This document shows, piece by piece, positions 1 through 7,912 of a DNA stretch of 64,000 bases. The stretch is from Acidobacteriota bacterium. Its GTDB lineage: Bacteria > Acidobacteriota > Thermoanaerobaculia > Multivoradales > J023. The number at the start of each line of letters is the position of its first letter. Positions within the stretch are counted from its first letter, which is position 1. Location: the NCBI GenBank assembly GCA_029263395.1, contig JAJCXO010000177.1:1-64000 (forward strand), given 5' to 3'. Position numbers and translations under genes: made by a program. A model generated the notes under the pieces. The model saw only the letters and a list, made by a program, of their open reading frames with translations. It had not been told where the DNA came from and ran no database searches.

Positions 1-1
1 G

Positions 2-727
2 CTGCTTGTGGGTGCTAGACCACGTGGCCCAGGTATGGAACGCAAAGACCTGCTTTCAGCCAACGCTGCAATTTTCTCGGTCCAAGGCCAGGCCTTGAAT
101 GATCACGCTAGTTCGGATGTCCGGGTGCTGGTCGTCGGCAACCCGGCCAACACCAACGCCTTGATCGCTAGTGCCAACGCACCGAAACTCGACCCCAGAC
201 AGTTCACCGCGATGACTCGGCTAGATCACAATCGCGCGATTTCCCAATTGGCCGCGAAAACCGGTAGCCACCCGACCGCGATTCGAAGCATGGCGATCTG
301 GGGCAATCATTCTGCAACCCAATATCCAGATTTGAACCATGCCACGATTGATGGTCAAGCCGCCACGGAGCTAGTCGATCAGACTTGGGTGAGGGATAGC
401 TTTATCCCGACAGTTCAGAAACGGGGCGCAGCGATCATCAAAGCCCGAGGGGCGTCCTCGGCTGCCTCGGCCGCCTCGGCTGCTATCGATCATGTTCGCA
501 CCTGGATCCAGGACACACCCGAAGGAGATTGGGTCAGTATGGCGATACCATCCGACGGCAGTTATGGCGTCCGCGAAGGGGTCTACTACTCCTATCCCGT
601 GACCTGCAGCGGTGGACAGTACGAGATCGTCCAGGGGCTCGATGTCGACGCATTCAGCCAAGAAAAAATGAATGCAACCGAAGCTGAACTCTTCGAAGAA
701 CGCGAGGGCGTCGCTGACCTGTTGTGA
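2..727 (+). CDS. mdh: Malate dehydrogenase, 3' part (5' end outside the window)
   Basis: NAD(P)-dependent malate dehydrogenase of the TCA cycle, cytoplasmic. The reading frame is open to the left edge, so the first ~88 residues (the nucleotide-binding fold) lie outside; about 241 residues are seen of a usual ~328. Visible motifs are the substrate-loop arginines in [27 protein letters not shown], and the catalytic histidine in [12 protein letters not shown]. The TGA stop is 28 bp from the stop of the convergent small gene that follows. sucC and sucD, also TCA-cycle genes, lie 11 kb away on the other strand. The family call is secure; the symbol follows from it. Confidence 0.95.
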   Translation: MLVGARPRGPGMERKDLLSANAAIFSVQGQALNDHASSDVRVLVVGNPANTNALIASANAPKLDPRQFTAMTRLDHNRAISQLAAKTGSHPTAIRSMAIWGNHSATQYPDLNHATIDGQAATELVDQTWVRDSFIPTVQKRGAAIIKARGASSAASAASAAIDHVRTWIQDTPEGDWVSMAIPSDGSYGVREGVYYSYPVTCSGGQYEIVQGLDVDAFSQEKMNATEAELFEEREGVADLL

Positions 728-754
728 TCAAGGTCTCCTGCGAAGCTTAGAGGC

Positions 755-1231
755 TCACTCGAAGCTTGGGATGCGAAAAACTCTGGCCGGGCCCGACTTC
801 GATGCGAAACGATCATAAATTCGTGCGAAAGCTCCGAGTTCGGTCAACGCTTCACTATAGTCCTGGTGATTGGACGGCCTAGCGGTGCCAAACGCTCGGA
901 CAACAGCCACCAGCGCAAGCACCATCCCAAGCTCTGAAGAGCCCTCCAGCAGGCAAAGGTCACAGATCGGCAAATCCTCGGCAAAACCTGTCGGGCCAGC
1001 CGCGGAGAAGCGGGTTCGACAACGGCCGCATCGAGTCTGTCCTGCCGGCTCTGGAATACGGATCGAAAATTCTCCCGAAGCCAGTTCGTCAGGCCACGGC
1101 CAACGGACAGTTGGCTCGTTCTCGACTTCGTAAACAGCAGCAGGCTCACGGATGACCATGTCGTCGCAGGCGCGAACATAGGAGGCCGAGGCCCTGGACG
1201 GTGACAGGAACTTGATCCGGCTCTGCTTCAT
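755..1231 (-). CDS. Hypothetical protein with two CxxC motifs (zinc-knuckle-like)
   Basis: A 158-residue protein I do not recognise. It has CGRC at residues 68-71 and CDLC at 90-93, spaced as in a zinc ribbon, followed by a hydrophobic stretch (LGMVLALVAVV) and a polar C-terminus. I chose the ATG at 1231 because GGAGG sits 6 bases upstream; the same GGAGGAAAGT context precedes the TonB receptor start at 29884. The frame runs about 50 codons further upstream, but through tandem repeats and without a ribosome site. It faces away from an XRE regulator, which may control it (inference from position). Metal binding is inferred from the cysteines alone. Confidence 0.7.
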   Translation of the reverse strand: MKQSRIKFLSPSRASASYVRACDDMVIREPAAVYEVENEPTVRWPWPDELASGEFSIRIPEPAGQTRCGRCRTRFSAAGPTGFAEDLPICDLCLLEGSSELGMVLALVAVVRAFGTARPSNHQDYSEALTELGAFARIYDRFASKSGPARVFRIPSFE

Positions 1232-1248
1232 TACTTTCCTCCGTTGTA

Positions 1249-1307
1249 GTCTTGCGTACTGTGGTCTTACGACCTGTGATCTTTGGTCTTGCGAGCTGTG
1301 ATCTTGG
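1249..1307. repeat. Three tandem 15-22 bp repeats in a divergent leader region
   Basis: Copies at 1249-1263 (partial), 1264-1285 and 1286-1307 share the pattern GTCTTrCG..CTGTG(ATCTT). The two full copies are 22 bp, about two helical turns. They lie just upstream of the minus-strand CxxC gene and about 100 bp from the plus-strand XRE gene. They could be operators for the XRE regulator or simply duplicated leader DNA. Confidence 0.7.
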
Positions 1308-1394
1308 TTGTCGGCTGCCCAGGCCATAGCGGTAACAAGACGTAACCAGCACAGTATGCCAAACCAAATCCTTCCTTTCAATACTCTTAGACTA

Positions 1395-1400
1395 TATAAT
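1395..1400 (+). promoter_or_regulatory. -10 element TATAAT of the XRE gene; transcript probably leaderless
   Basis: A perfect TATAAT ends 10 bases before the ATG at 1411. Transcription normally starts 6-8 bases after the -10 box, so the mRNA would begin at or within a few bases of the start codon. This fits the lack of any Shine-Dalgarno site. No good -35 is seen (TTCCTT at the expected place). Confidence 0.55.
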
Positions 1401-1410
1401 CTTCAAATAC

Positions 1411-1821
1411 ATGAAAAATCGTCCCAGAGCCGACGGCCAAGAGTTTCAGCAGCGCCGAGACGCGGCCGTCGACCGACTCCGCCAATTACTGCGAAGGGAG
1501 ATCCGCGAGAGCGATCTGACCCAAAGGTCCGTCGAGGAAGTGAACGGATTCACCCGCGGCTACCTGAGCCAAGTACTGCAGGGGCACGTTACACTGACCA
1601 CGCGCCACCTCATCGGCATCCTGTATGCCCTCGGGATTTCCCCGGAGTCGTTCTTTCAGCGGGCCTTCGGCTCCCCTTTGCAGACCCGAGAGGAGCCGCT
1701 CAGCGAGATTCGCGAACGGATGGCCCGCTACGACGACGCGCTCAAACAGCTCGAAGAAAAGGGTGTCCTGGCCCCCTACAACAACTTCGACCAACTATCC
1801 GACGGGGACAGCGAGAGCTAA
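1411..1821 (+). CDS. XRE-family helix-turn-helix regulator
   Basis: A 136-residue DNA-binding protein. The helix-turn-helix spans about residues 35-75: the segment SVEEVNGFTRGYLSQVLQG reads as helices 2 and 3 of a Cro/C1 domain, and LTTRHLIGILYALGISPESFF is the usual closing helix. An N-terminal basic helix precedes it, and a C-terminal coiled-coil-like stretch (EIRERMARYDDALKQLEEKG) could dimerise it. The start is the ATG just after TATAAT. It is divergent from the CxxC gene with three repeats between them, the usual layout of an autoregulator with its target. Its targets are not known. Confidence 0.8.
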   Translation: MKNRPRADGQEFQQRRDAAVDRLRQLLRREIRESDLTQRSVEEVNGFTRGYLSQVLQGHVTLTTRHLIGILYALGISPESFFQRAFGSPLQTREEPLSEIRERMARYDDALKQLEEKGVLAPYNNFDQLSDGDSES

Positions 1822-2025
1822 TCAACTAGCCAAACCGGCGCCGCAGTCTCCAATTTGGCACTCAGATCGTCCTCCCCGAACAGGTCTCGAAGCTCCGCAC
1901 CCGCGACTGAATCGCCCAAAACGCAGCCCCAATGCCTCTTCAGGCCAGAAATACGGCAAACTTCAGACAGGTGGCATGACGTTTGCTAAAGATAGTTTTC
2001 GTTCTCACATTCCTCCTCCTCAGAC

Positions 2026-2051
2026 AACGCCGGGCTTCGGGGCCCGGCGTT
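2026..2051 (+). terminator. Strong hairpin after the XRE gene, terminator-like
   Basis: Perfect 10-bp arms AACGCCGGGC (2026-2035) and GCCCGGCGTT (2042-2051) enclose a 6-base loop beginning TTCG. A weak T-rich run (cctttc, then ctattttt) follows. It lies in the 350-bp gap 1822-2171 between the XRE gene and rsgA. I see no other gene in that gap. Confidence 0.6.
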
Positions 2052-2171
2052 GGCCTTTCAGGGCTATTTTTCCCGCCAAGAAGCCAACCTTACATTGCTG
2101 TAGGCAGGAATCGTCATTCCTGGTCGGCTATACTCGATCTTGGGCACCATTCTGACCGTTGATAGTCACCG

Positions 2172-3407
2172 ATGAGGAAACGCTCTCGCATACGACGCCC
2201 CAAGAGATCGGGCCAACGGCACGATGGTCAACGGGGCCAAAAGCTGAGCAGACAAGTTCAGGAACTCTACCCGCCTCGCCCCGCGGCACATGAGGCACCT
2301 GGGCTACCGAGCGATCCAGCCACCGATTCGCCCTCCACGGACGCCTCCAAAGGTGAGCCTTCCGAGGACTCAGAATGGTATAGCGGTCTAGAAGAGGAGC
2401 TCGAAGAACAGGCTATCGCTCACAACCGTCGACGATCCAGGCCCAAAACCAAGAACACCGAAGCTCTGCAGTCCCGTTTGATCGGCCCAGAGCTTCGCGG
2501 CCGAGTGGTAGCCATCTCTTCTGGAGCCTGCAAAGTCGAACTCGACGGCGAAGTTTTCGCTTGTGTACTACCTTCCGAGCTCGCTCGTGATCAAAGAGCC
2601 GCGGTAGCAATCGGCGACCGGGTAACGTTTGGGCGCCATGGCCCCCGAGCGTATCGACTAAGCCAGGTGTTGCCTCGGAACTCGACCCTGTCTCGCCCTG
2701 ATCCGCTCAATCCACATCGACAGCGGGTGATCGCCGCCAACATCGATGTCGCGATTCATGTTGCGTCAGTGGTTGAACCTCCGTTGCGCCCAGCTCTCAT
2801 CGACCGCTACCTGATCGCAATTGAGCGAGGAGGCGCAGCTGCTGCGGTCTGCGTCAACAAGGTGGACCTGTTCGAGACGAAGGAGCAACGTCGGGCAGAA
2901 CTCGCGCCAGTCCTAGCTTATCGCGACTTAGGTGTCGACGTTGTCCTATGCTCGGCTCAGACCGGCGAGGGGCTCGAAGACTTGAGGTCGCTGCTGATCG
3001 GACGCACGGCTGTTTTTGTAGGTCATAGCGGAGTCGGCAAATCTTCACTGCTGAATGCACTCAGTCCCGATCTCGACGCCACCATCGGTCGGGTTAGCGA
3101 GTCTCATGGGCGAGGCCAACACACCACCACCCAATCGAACCTCTATCACCTCGAAGACAACATCGAGATCATCGACACACCAGGCATCCGAGAGTTCGGA
3201 CTATGGAAACTGAACGCAGCAACGGTTCGAGCCTACTTCGTAGACTTCGAGCCGCTAGCTGCAACATGTCGATTCACCGACTGTGGCCACACCCACGAAC
3301 CGGACTGTGCTGTCCGCTCTGCGGCTGCCACCGGGGTGCTCCCTAAGGCACGGTATGAAACCTATCTCCGGATTCTCGATTCCCTCGATCCCCCCCGACG
3401 CGCCTGA
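2172..3407 (+). CDS. rsgA: Ribosome small-subunit-dependent GTPase A
   Basis: A circularly permuted GTPase that helps mature the 30S subunit. Motifs appear in the permuted order: G4 VNKVDL near residue 228, G1 GHSGVGKSS near 283, G3 DTPG near 335. An OB-fold precedes them (about 95-165) and the C-terminal zinc site is C-x5-C-x-H-x5-C (CRFTDCGHTHEPDC). At 411 residues it is longer than the usual ~300-350 because of a basic, disordered N-terminal extension (about residues 1-90, rich in R, K, P and E). No clear ribosome site is present; a later start is possible. Confidence 0.93.
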   Translation: MRKRSRIRRPKRSGQRHDGQRGQKLSRQVQELYPPRPAAHEAPGLPSDPATDSPSTDASKGEPSEDSEWYSGLEEELEEQAIAHNRRRSRPKTKNTEALQSRLIGPELRGRVVAISSGACKVELDGEVFACVLPSELARDQRAAVAIGDRVTFGRHGPRAYRLSQVLPRNSTLSRPDPLNPHRQRVIAANIDVAIHVASVVEPPLRPALIDRYLIAIERGGAAAAVCVNKVDLFETKEQRRAELAPVLAYRDLGVDVVLCSAQTGEGLEDLRSLLIGRTAVFVGHSGVGKSSLLNALSPDLDATIGRVSESHGRGQHTTTQSNLYHLEDNIEIIDTPGIREFGLWKLNAATVRAYFVDFEPLAATCRFTDCGHTHEPDCAVRSAAATGVLPKARYETYLRILDSLDPPRRA

Positions 3408-3462
3408 AGACGACAGAATACCCGGCTGGCTTTGGCAATACTGGATACGGTAGATTCTTCGC

Positions 3463-4176
3463 ATGCACGAGACAGAAAAAGGTTCGATTGCCCTTGTTGA
3501 CGATGAAGAGAACATCCGCGAAACCGTCGGATTTGCGCTGCGTCGAGAAGGTTATCGAGTCGACGTCTTCACCGATGGTCTGGAGGCCTGGGAGAGACTC
3601 GAAGAGGAACTAGCAGACGTTGTCGTCCTAGACATCTCGATGCCCCGAATGGATGGTCTCGAGCTCTGTCGGCGGCTGCGCAAGCTCTCCGAGAGTCTGC
3701 CGATCATATTCCTCACCTCCCGCGACGAAGAATTCGACCGCGTGTTGGGCCTCGAACTGGGAGCGGACGACTATCTCTGTAAGCCGTTCTCGATGCGTGA
3801 GCTCCTTGCGCGGGTGAAAGTCTTGTTCCGACGATTGGCTCTCAATCGCCAACCAACAGACGCTTCCGAGGAGAAAGTGCTCGAGGTTGACGAGCTGCGA
3901 CTCGATCTGCGTCGCTACACCGCTCACTGGCGGAGCCGCGTGGTGCCGCTCACCGTCACCGAGTTCATGATCCTTCACGCGCTCGTCCGCCACCCAGGTC
4001 ACGTCAAGACTCGGCAACAACTGATGCAGGAAGGTTATCCCCACGACGCATACATCTCGGACCGCACCATCGATAGCCACATCAAACGGCTGCGCCGAAA
4101 GTTGGTCGGAATCGACCCTGAGTTCACAGGTATCGAAACGGTGTACGGCCTTGGTTATCGATACCAACTAGGCTGA
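3463..4176 (+). CDS. OmpR/PhoB-type response regulator
   Basis: A two-component response regulator of 237 residues. The receiver domain (about 8-122) has the acidic pair D13/D14, the phosphoacceptor D57 in VVLDISMPRMDG, T85 and K107 in LCKPF. The C-terminal winged helix (about 140-235) ends with the typical DRTIDSHIKRLRRK and TVYGLGYRY. Its stop overlaps the kinase start by one base (TGATG), so the pair is translated together. Receiver and kinase features resemble the ChvI/ChvG acid-sensing pair, but the signal here is not known. Confidence 0.95.
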   Translation: MHETEKGSIALVDDEENIRETVGFALRREGYRVDVFTDGLEAWERLEEELADVVVLDISMPRMDGLELCRRLRKLSESLPIIFLTSRDEEFDRVLGLELGADDYLCKPFSMRELLARVKVLFRRLALNRQPTDASEEKVLEVDELRLDLRRYTAHWRSRVVPLTVTEFMILHALVRHPGHVKTRQQLMQEGYPHDAYISDRTIDSHIKRLRRKLVGIDPEFTGIETVYGLGYRYQLG

Positions 4177-5735
4177 TGCGAGCCTTCCTTCGGTTCTTAT
4201 CTCGCATCTCGATTAGGCTCCTAGCCTTCAACCTTTTGCTCGTCTTCCTGCCAGTTGTCGGGATCCTCTCGCTCCAAACTTATGAACTCGAGCTGCGCGA
4301 GCAGCAAGAGCGTTCGATGGTCCAGCAGGGCCGACTGCTGGCTGCTGCTCTGGCGGATCACGGTTCTGTCGAAGCGCAGGACCCTCAGCGTATTCTGGAA
4401 AACATGGAACGCCGGTTCGACGCTCGACTGCGAGTGATCGACAACGAGCTCAACCTGCTGGCCGACTCCAGTCGACTGGGTCCCCGGAGAAACGAGGCAC
4501 CAGGAGCTACCAAGCAAGAAGCCGCAGGCCGCCAGAGTCCCACCTACCGTTTGGGCTCGTTTCTCTATCGAGTGTTTGCCCGACTGTTCCTGCCGCCGGA
4601 ACCACCACTGCAAGATATCGACCTTTACGCGACCACCGCCAAGCTCGATGGATCCGAGATTCAGGCTGCTCTGGCTGGACGTTACGGTGCCGCCACGCGC
4701 CTTTCCCCGACCAGCCGCTCCGTAACGCTGTTTAGCGCTATCCCGATCCGTAACGGCAATGAGGTTGTTGGGGTGGTCTTGGCCTCCAAGTCAACTTTTC
4801 AGATCCTGAAGGCTCTCTACGATCTCAGGTTAAGTACCTTCAAGGCTGTCCTGGCCTCGGTGGCCGCAGCCATCGTGCTCAGCCTGCTGGTCTCGACGAC
4901 CATTGCGCGCCCCCTGCAGCACCTGCGACGCGAGTCCCAGGCACTTCTCGATCGGCGCGGACGACTACGAAAGGGATTCGAGGGCTCTCAGCGACTCGAC
5001 GAAATCGGTGACTTGAGCCGAGCTCTTGCCGAGCTGACGCGGCGGCTCGAGAGCCACATCCGATTCATCGAGTCGTTTGCCTCCGATGTCTCCCATGAGT
5101 TCAAGAACCCGCTGGCTTCGATTCGCAACGCGACCGAACTACTGGAAGATATCGAGGAGCCTGCCGAAAGGCAGCGATTCATCGCCATGGCTCTGCGTGA
5201 CATCGCTCGACTCGAACACCTACTCTCTGGAGTGCGCGATATCACCCGCATCGACGCTGAAATCGACGACCAGCCATCGGAAGCGGTAGACCTGAAACAG
5301 TTGATTGAGGGTCTGATCGAACGCTACGAAATGATGCCACGCAATCGCATCTGCTACCAACTGACGGTGATGGACGAAGAGTTTTTAGTAGCTGGCGACC
5401 CCGAACGCCTGTCACAAGTGTTCGAGAATTTGCTCGACAACGCGATCAGCTTCTCACCCGCCGATGGCGAAGTACACATCACTCTGAGTTTCGAGGACAC
5501 CCACATCGCAGTCGAAATTCGCGATCAGGGACCGGGTATCCCCGCCGAGCACCTCGATCGGATCTTCTCTCGCTTCTTCTCTTATCGCCAAAACGGGACT
5601 GGCCAAGACGGACATACCGGCCTCGGCCTGGCCATCGTCAAAGCCATCGTCGAGAGTCATGGAGGTCGCGTCTCCGCCGACAACCTACCTTCCGGTGGCG
5701 CCCGTTTCGAAGCGCTCTTGCCGCCCCATTCCTGA
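4176..5735 (+). CDS. Membrane sensor histidine kinase, partner of the preceding regulator
   Basis: A 519-residue kinase. Transmembrane helix 1 is at about 10-30; a ~190-residue extracytoplasmic sensor follows, then helix 2 at about 220-243, HAMP, HisKA with the phosphorylated H307 in DVSHEFKNPLASIRNA, and an HATPase with N-box NLLDNAI, G1 DQGPGIP and G2 TGLGLAI. The SHEFKNPLASIRNA segment resembles ChvG. It overlaps the regulator by one base. No downstream gene on this strand shares the unit; a 315-bp gap with repeats follows. Confidence 0.94.
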   Translation: MRAFLRFLSRISIRLLAFNLLLVFLPVVGILSLQTYELELREQQERSMVQQGRLLAAALADHGSVEAQDPQRILENMERRFDARLRVIDNELNLLADSSRLGPRRNEAPGATKQEAAGRQSPTYRLGSFLYRVFARLFLPPEPPLQDIDLYATTAKLDGSEIQAALAGRYGAATRLSPTSRSVTLFSAIPIRNGNEVVGVVLASKSTFQILKALYDLRLSTFKAVLASVAAAIVLSLLVSTTIARPLQHLRRESQALLDRRGRLRKGFEGSQRLDEIGDLSRALAELTRRLESHIRFIESFASDVSHEFKNPLASIRNATELLEDIEEPAERQRFIAMALRDIARLEHLLSGVRDITRIDAEIDDQPSEAVDLKQLIEGLIERYEMMPRNRICYQLTVMDEEFLVAGDPERLSQVFENLLDNAISFSPADGEVHITLSFEDTHIAVEIRDQGPGIPAEHLDRIFSRFFSYRQNGTGQDGHTGLGLAIVKAIVESHGGRVSADNLPSGGARFEALLPPHS

Positions 5736-5845
5736 GCAAGAACGGGTCGAGAGCTCGACTTAGGCATACTGCAAGAGATCCGGCGAGTTCTGGAGCTGTG
5801 GCGCAGCCCACAAGGCCGACCGAGCTCTCGGCGTGTTATTTGGAT

Positions 5846-5958
5846 CTCCTAAGAAACAAATCTCGTTTCTCGGATCAAAGCTCCCGGCGAAGCCCGGACA
5901 CGCCTGCTCCTAAGAAACAAATCTTGTTTCTATGATCAAAGCTCCCGGCGAAGCCTGG
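5846..5958. repeat. Two direct copies of a 52-bp repeat with an internal palindrome
   Basis: Copies at 5846-5897 and 5907-5958 differ at only a few positions. Each begins CTCCTAAGAAACAAATCT, contains a small palindrome AGAAAC...GTTTCT, and ends near CCCGGCGAAGCC. A third start, TCCTAAGAAC, appears at 5979-5988 and then diverges. The gap 5736-6050 holds no gene. The repeat may be a small dispersed element of this genome or a doubled regulatory hairpin. Confidence 0.8.
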
Positions 5959-5990
5959 TAGGTCCGCTAGCTAGTTGTCCTAAGAACACA

Positions 5991-6021
5991 CAAGCCTGGC
6001 CGCTTGACGCGACCAGGCTTG
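5991..6021 (-). terminator. Hairpin downstream of the beta-barrel protein gene
   Basis: Perfect 9-bp arms CAAGCCTGG (5991-5999) and CCAGGCTTG (6013-6021) with a 13-base loop, 29 bp beyond the stop of the minus-strand gene. No T-tract follows on either strand, so it may be an mRNA-protecting hairpin or a Rho-dependent end instead. Confidence 0.45.
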
Positions 6022-6050
6022 GTGACTCTAACCGGAGGCTTTGGCCAAGA

Positions 6051-7706
6051 TCAGAACTTGTAGGCCAAGCCAACGCCGACGGTCAGCGGATCGATATCAA
6101 TCTCGACCCCGTTCACGTCCGCCGAAAGATCCATGTAGCGGGCACCGAAGTGGACCCCCCAATCGCCAGCACCAAACGGTACATCGAGGCCCAATTGGGC
6201 TCCGATTACGGTATCGGTGTCGAATTCACGGCGTTGGTTCTCGCCCAAGACCCGGAAACCGACGTTCCCAAGATCGGCGAACCCGATAAACGGACCGACG
6301 TAGAAGTCGACCTTCTTACCCGGGGTGAGGTGGAAGTTCGGACCGATCACGAAAGCCAAGAGGCTGGCATCGTCATCATCCTCAGCCCAGTCGGAACCGA
6401 TGTCGAAGAATAACGACGACTCGAGGATCGCGTAGAGAATGCTCGCTTCGAGACCCACTCGATCATTGAAGTGGTACTCGAGTCCAGCGCCAACACCTTG
6501 ACCCTTTTCGAGTTTCAAGACCGAGCGTTCCGACAAGCCGTCTGGCCGTGTCCGATCTTGACGCAATGAAAAGTCGTCAGGATCCGCAGCTAGCCCGAAG
6601 AATCTCGCCGTCCAAGCTGGCTTGACGGTAACGGTCGTCTCGCTGGTGGTGCTTTTGGCACACACCGCCGGCAAGCCTTCGCAGCGCACCGCATTGCCTT
6701 TGATTTGGTAGGTCCCTGTCTTGCGGAAAGCGATCGTACCCGACTCGGTCAACTCGCTGATCGCTTGCCCACCGGACTTAGCCTCCACTGCCTCGCCGTC
6801 TTTCTCGAACGTCACCTTGGCTGAATCGTAGGTACCGGAGACGTCCACCTGGATGTCCTCACCACGTTTGACCTCGGTGGGCTCAGCGCTGACGGTCAAC
6901 GATACCTGGCAATCGGCAACCTCGACCTTGGCGGTCTCAGAGCAAGTATCAACATCACCAGGCTTCTCCTCGGTCTTGGTTCCGATATGGGCCAAGTTGA
7001 GGCAAGCCTTCGGGATGATGAAAGTGTGAGTCGTGACGGTCTTGGTGCCTTGAGCTTCAGCTTTGGCAGTCATGGTGTAGCTACCCGGAGCTCCAACCGT
7101 GCCGCTCCAGGTAGTCGACCCACTGGAGACGATCGATTTTGAGCCACCTGGGCCGCTCATCTCGACGGTGACGCCTTTCGAGCTGCCGCCAGCATCCACC
7201 TTGACCGGATCTTCAACACAAGCACCACCCGACACGTTGAGGGCACATTGCGCCTTCACCGGGTTGTTTTTGACCTCAACGAGCTCGATCTCGTAGGCGC
7301 TATAGGTCTTGCGAGCAGAGACACACATCGGCCCAAGGGTCGTCGCGCCGCCACGCTTGCGGAAGGTCATCCATTGGAAGACCTCACCGCGGACGAGATC
7401 TCTCTCGGAAAGGCCTTTACCGCTCGAGATGGCTTCATAAAGGTCATCGACCAAGTGGCCAAAGCCCTTCTCCTGCATGATCGCGGTGATCTCGGTCTTG
7501 TGTTCAGTGAGCTGCTTATGAAGGTCAGCTGGCGAAGCGACCGCTTCTCTGGAGAAGGCGGTACGCCCTCCCAGCCGACCGATCTTCTGCTTCTTGTCGA
7601 AGCCTTCACACACTGCGTCCTGCGCCGCGGCTTCGGGTACTACCGAAAGGTAGCCCAGAGCGAGCAGAGACACCGCCAATAGCCTTATGGAGGCTTTATA
7701 GAACAT
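6051..7706 (-). CDS. Exported Ig-like / outer-membrane beta-barrel protein
   Basis: A 551-residue envelope protein. A signal peptide (about 1-29, ending AAAQD) is followed by a cysteine-containing N-terminal domain (30-125), two or three Ig/PKD-like beta domains (about 130-365, with paired cysteines) and a C-terminal 8-strand-like barrel (about 370-551). The barrel ends in the classic aromatic terminus VGVGLAYKF. Alternating hydrophobic strands such as VGAGLEYHF and VGLEASILYAI support the barrel. An OmpA/OprF-like barrel after Ig domains suggests a surface or adhesion role; the ligand is not known. It is a single-gene unit, with degenerate repeats in its leader. Confidence 0.85.
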   Translation of the reverse strand: MFYKASIRLLAVSLLALGYLSVVPEAAAQDAVCEGFDKKQKIGRLGGRTAFSREAVASPADLHKQLTEHKTEITAIMQEKGFGHLVDDLYEAISSGKGLSERDLVRGEVFQWMTFRKRGGATTLGPMCVSARKTYSAYEIELVEVKNNPVKAQCALNVSGGACVEDPVKVDAGGSSKGVTVEMSGPGGSKSIVSSGSTTWSGTVGAPGSYTMTAKAEAQGTKTVTTHTFIIPKACLNLAHIGTKTEEKPGDVDTCSETAKVEVADCQVSLTVSAEPTEVKRGEDIQVDVSGTYDSAKVTFEKDGEAVEAKSGGQAISELTESGTIAFRKTGTYQIKGNAVRCEGLPAVCAKSTTSETTVTVKPAWTARFFGLAADPDDFSLRQDRTRPDGLSERSVLKLEKGQGVGAGLEYHFNDRVGLEASILYAILESSLFFDIGSDWAEDDDDASLLAFVIGPNFHLTPGKKVDFYVGPFIGFADLGNVGFRVLGENQRREFDTDTVIGAQLGLDVPFGAGDWGVHFGARYMDLSADVNGVEIDIDPLTVGVGLAYKF

Positions 7707-7742
7707 CGTAGAACTCCTCTACCTGGTGTAATTCCTGATTGT

Positions 7743-7804
7743 GCACCGTCTGATTAGCGCACCGTCTGCTTTGAGGCACGGTCTGTTCAAAGAGAGACGG
7801 TCTG
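7743..7804. repeat. Four degenerate 10-bp repeats in the leader of the beta-barrel gene
   Basis: GCACCGTCTG at 7743-7752 and 7759-7768, GCACGGTCTG at 7776-7785 and AGACGGTCTG at 7795-7804, with periods of 16, 17 and 19 bp. They lie 37-98 bp upstream of the minus-strand start. They may be regulator sites or products of local duplication like the other leader repeats in this window. Confidence 0.6.
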
Positions 7805-7912
7805 ATCAAAGTACTGTGCAGACACACTTCACCAAACCCATGTCAAACTTCTCGTCATCGTAGCATCAATCTGAGATCCGAAACACCACCCCTAAGGGCG
7901 GAAAACAGCTGT

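Noticed and set aside
7743-7804. Integron attC or transposon end
   Set aside because: The repeats are short, direct and degenerate, with no inverted arms, and no integrase or transposase is present.
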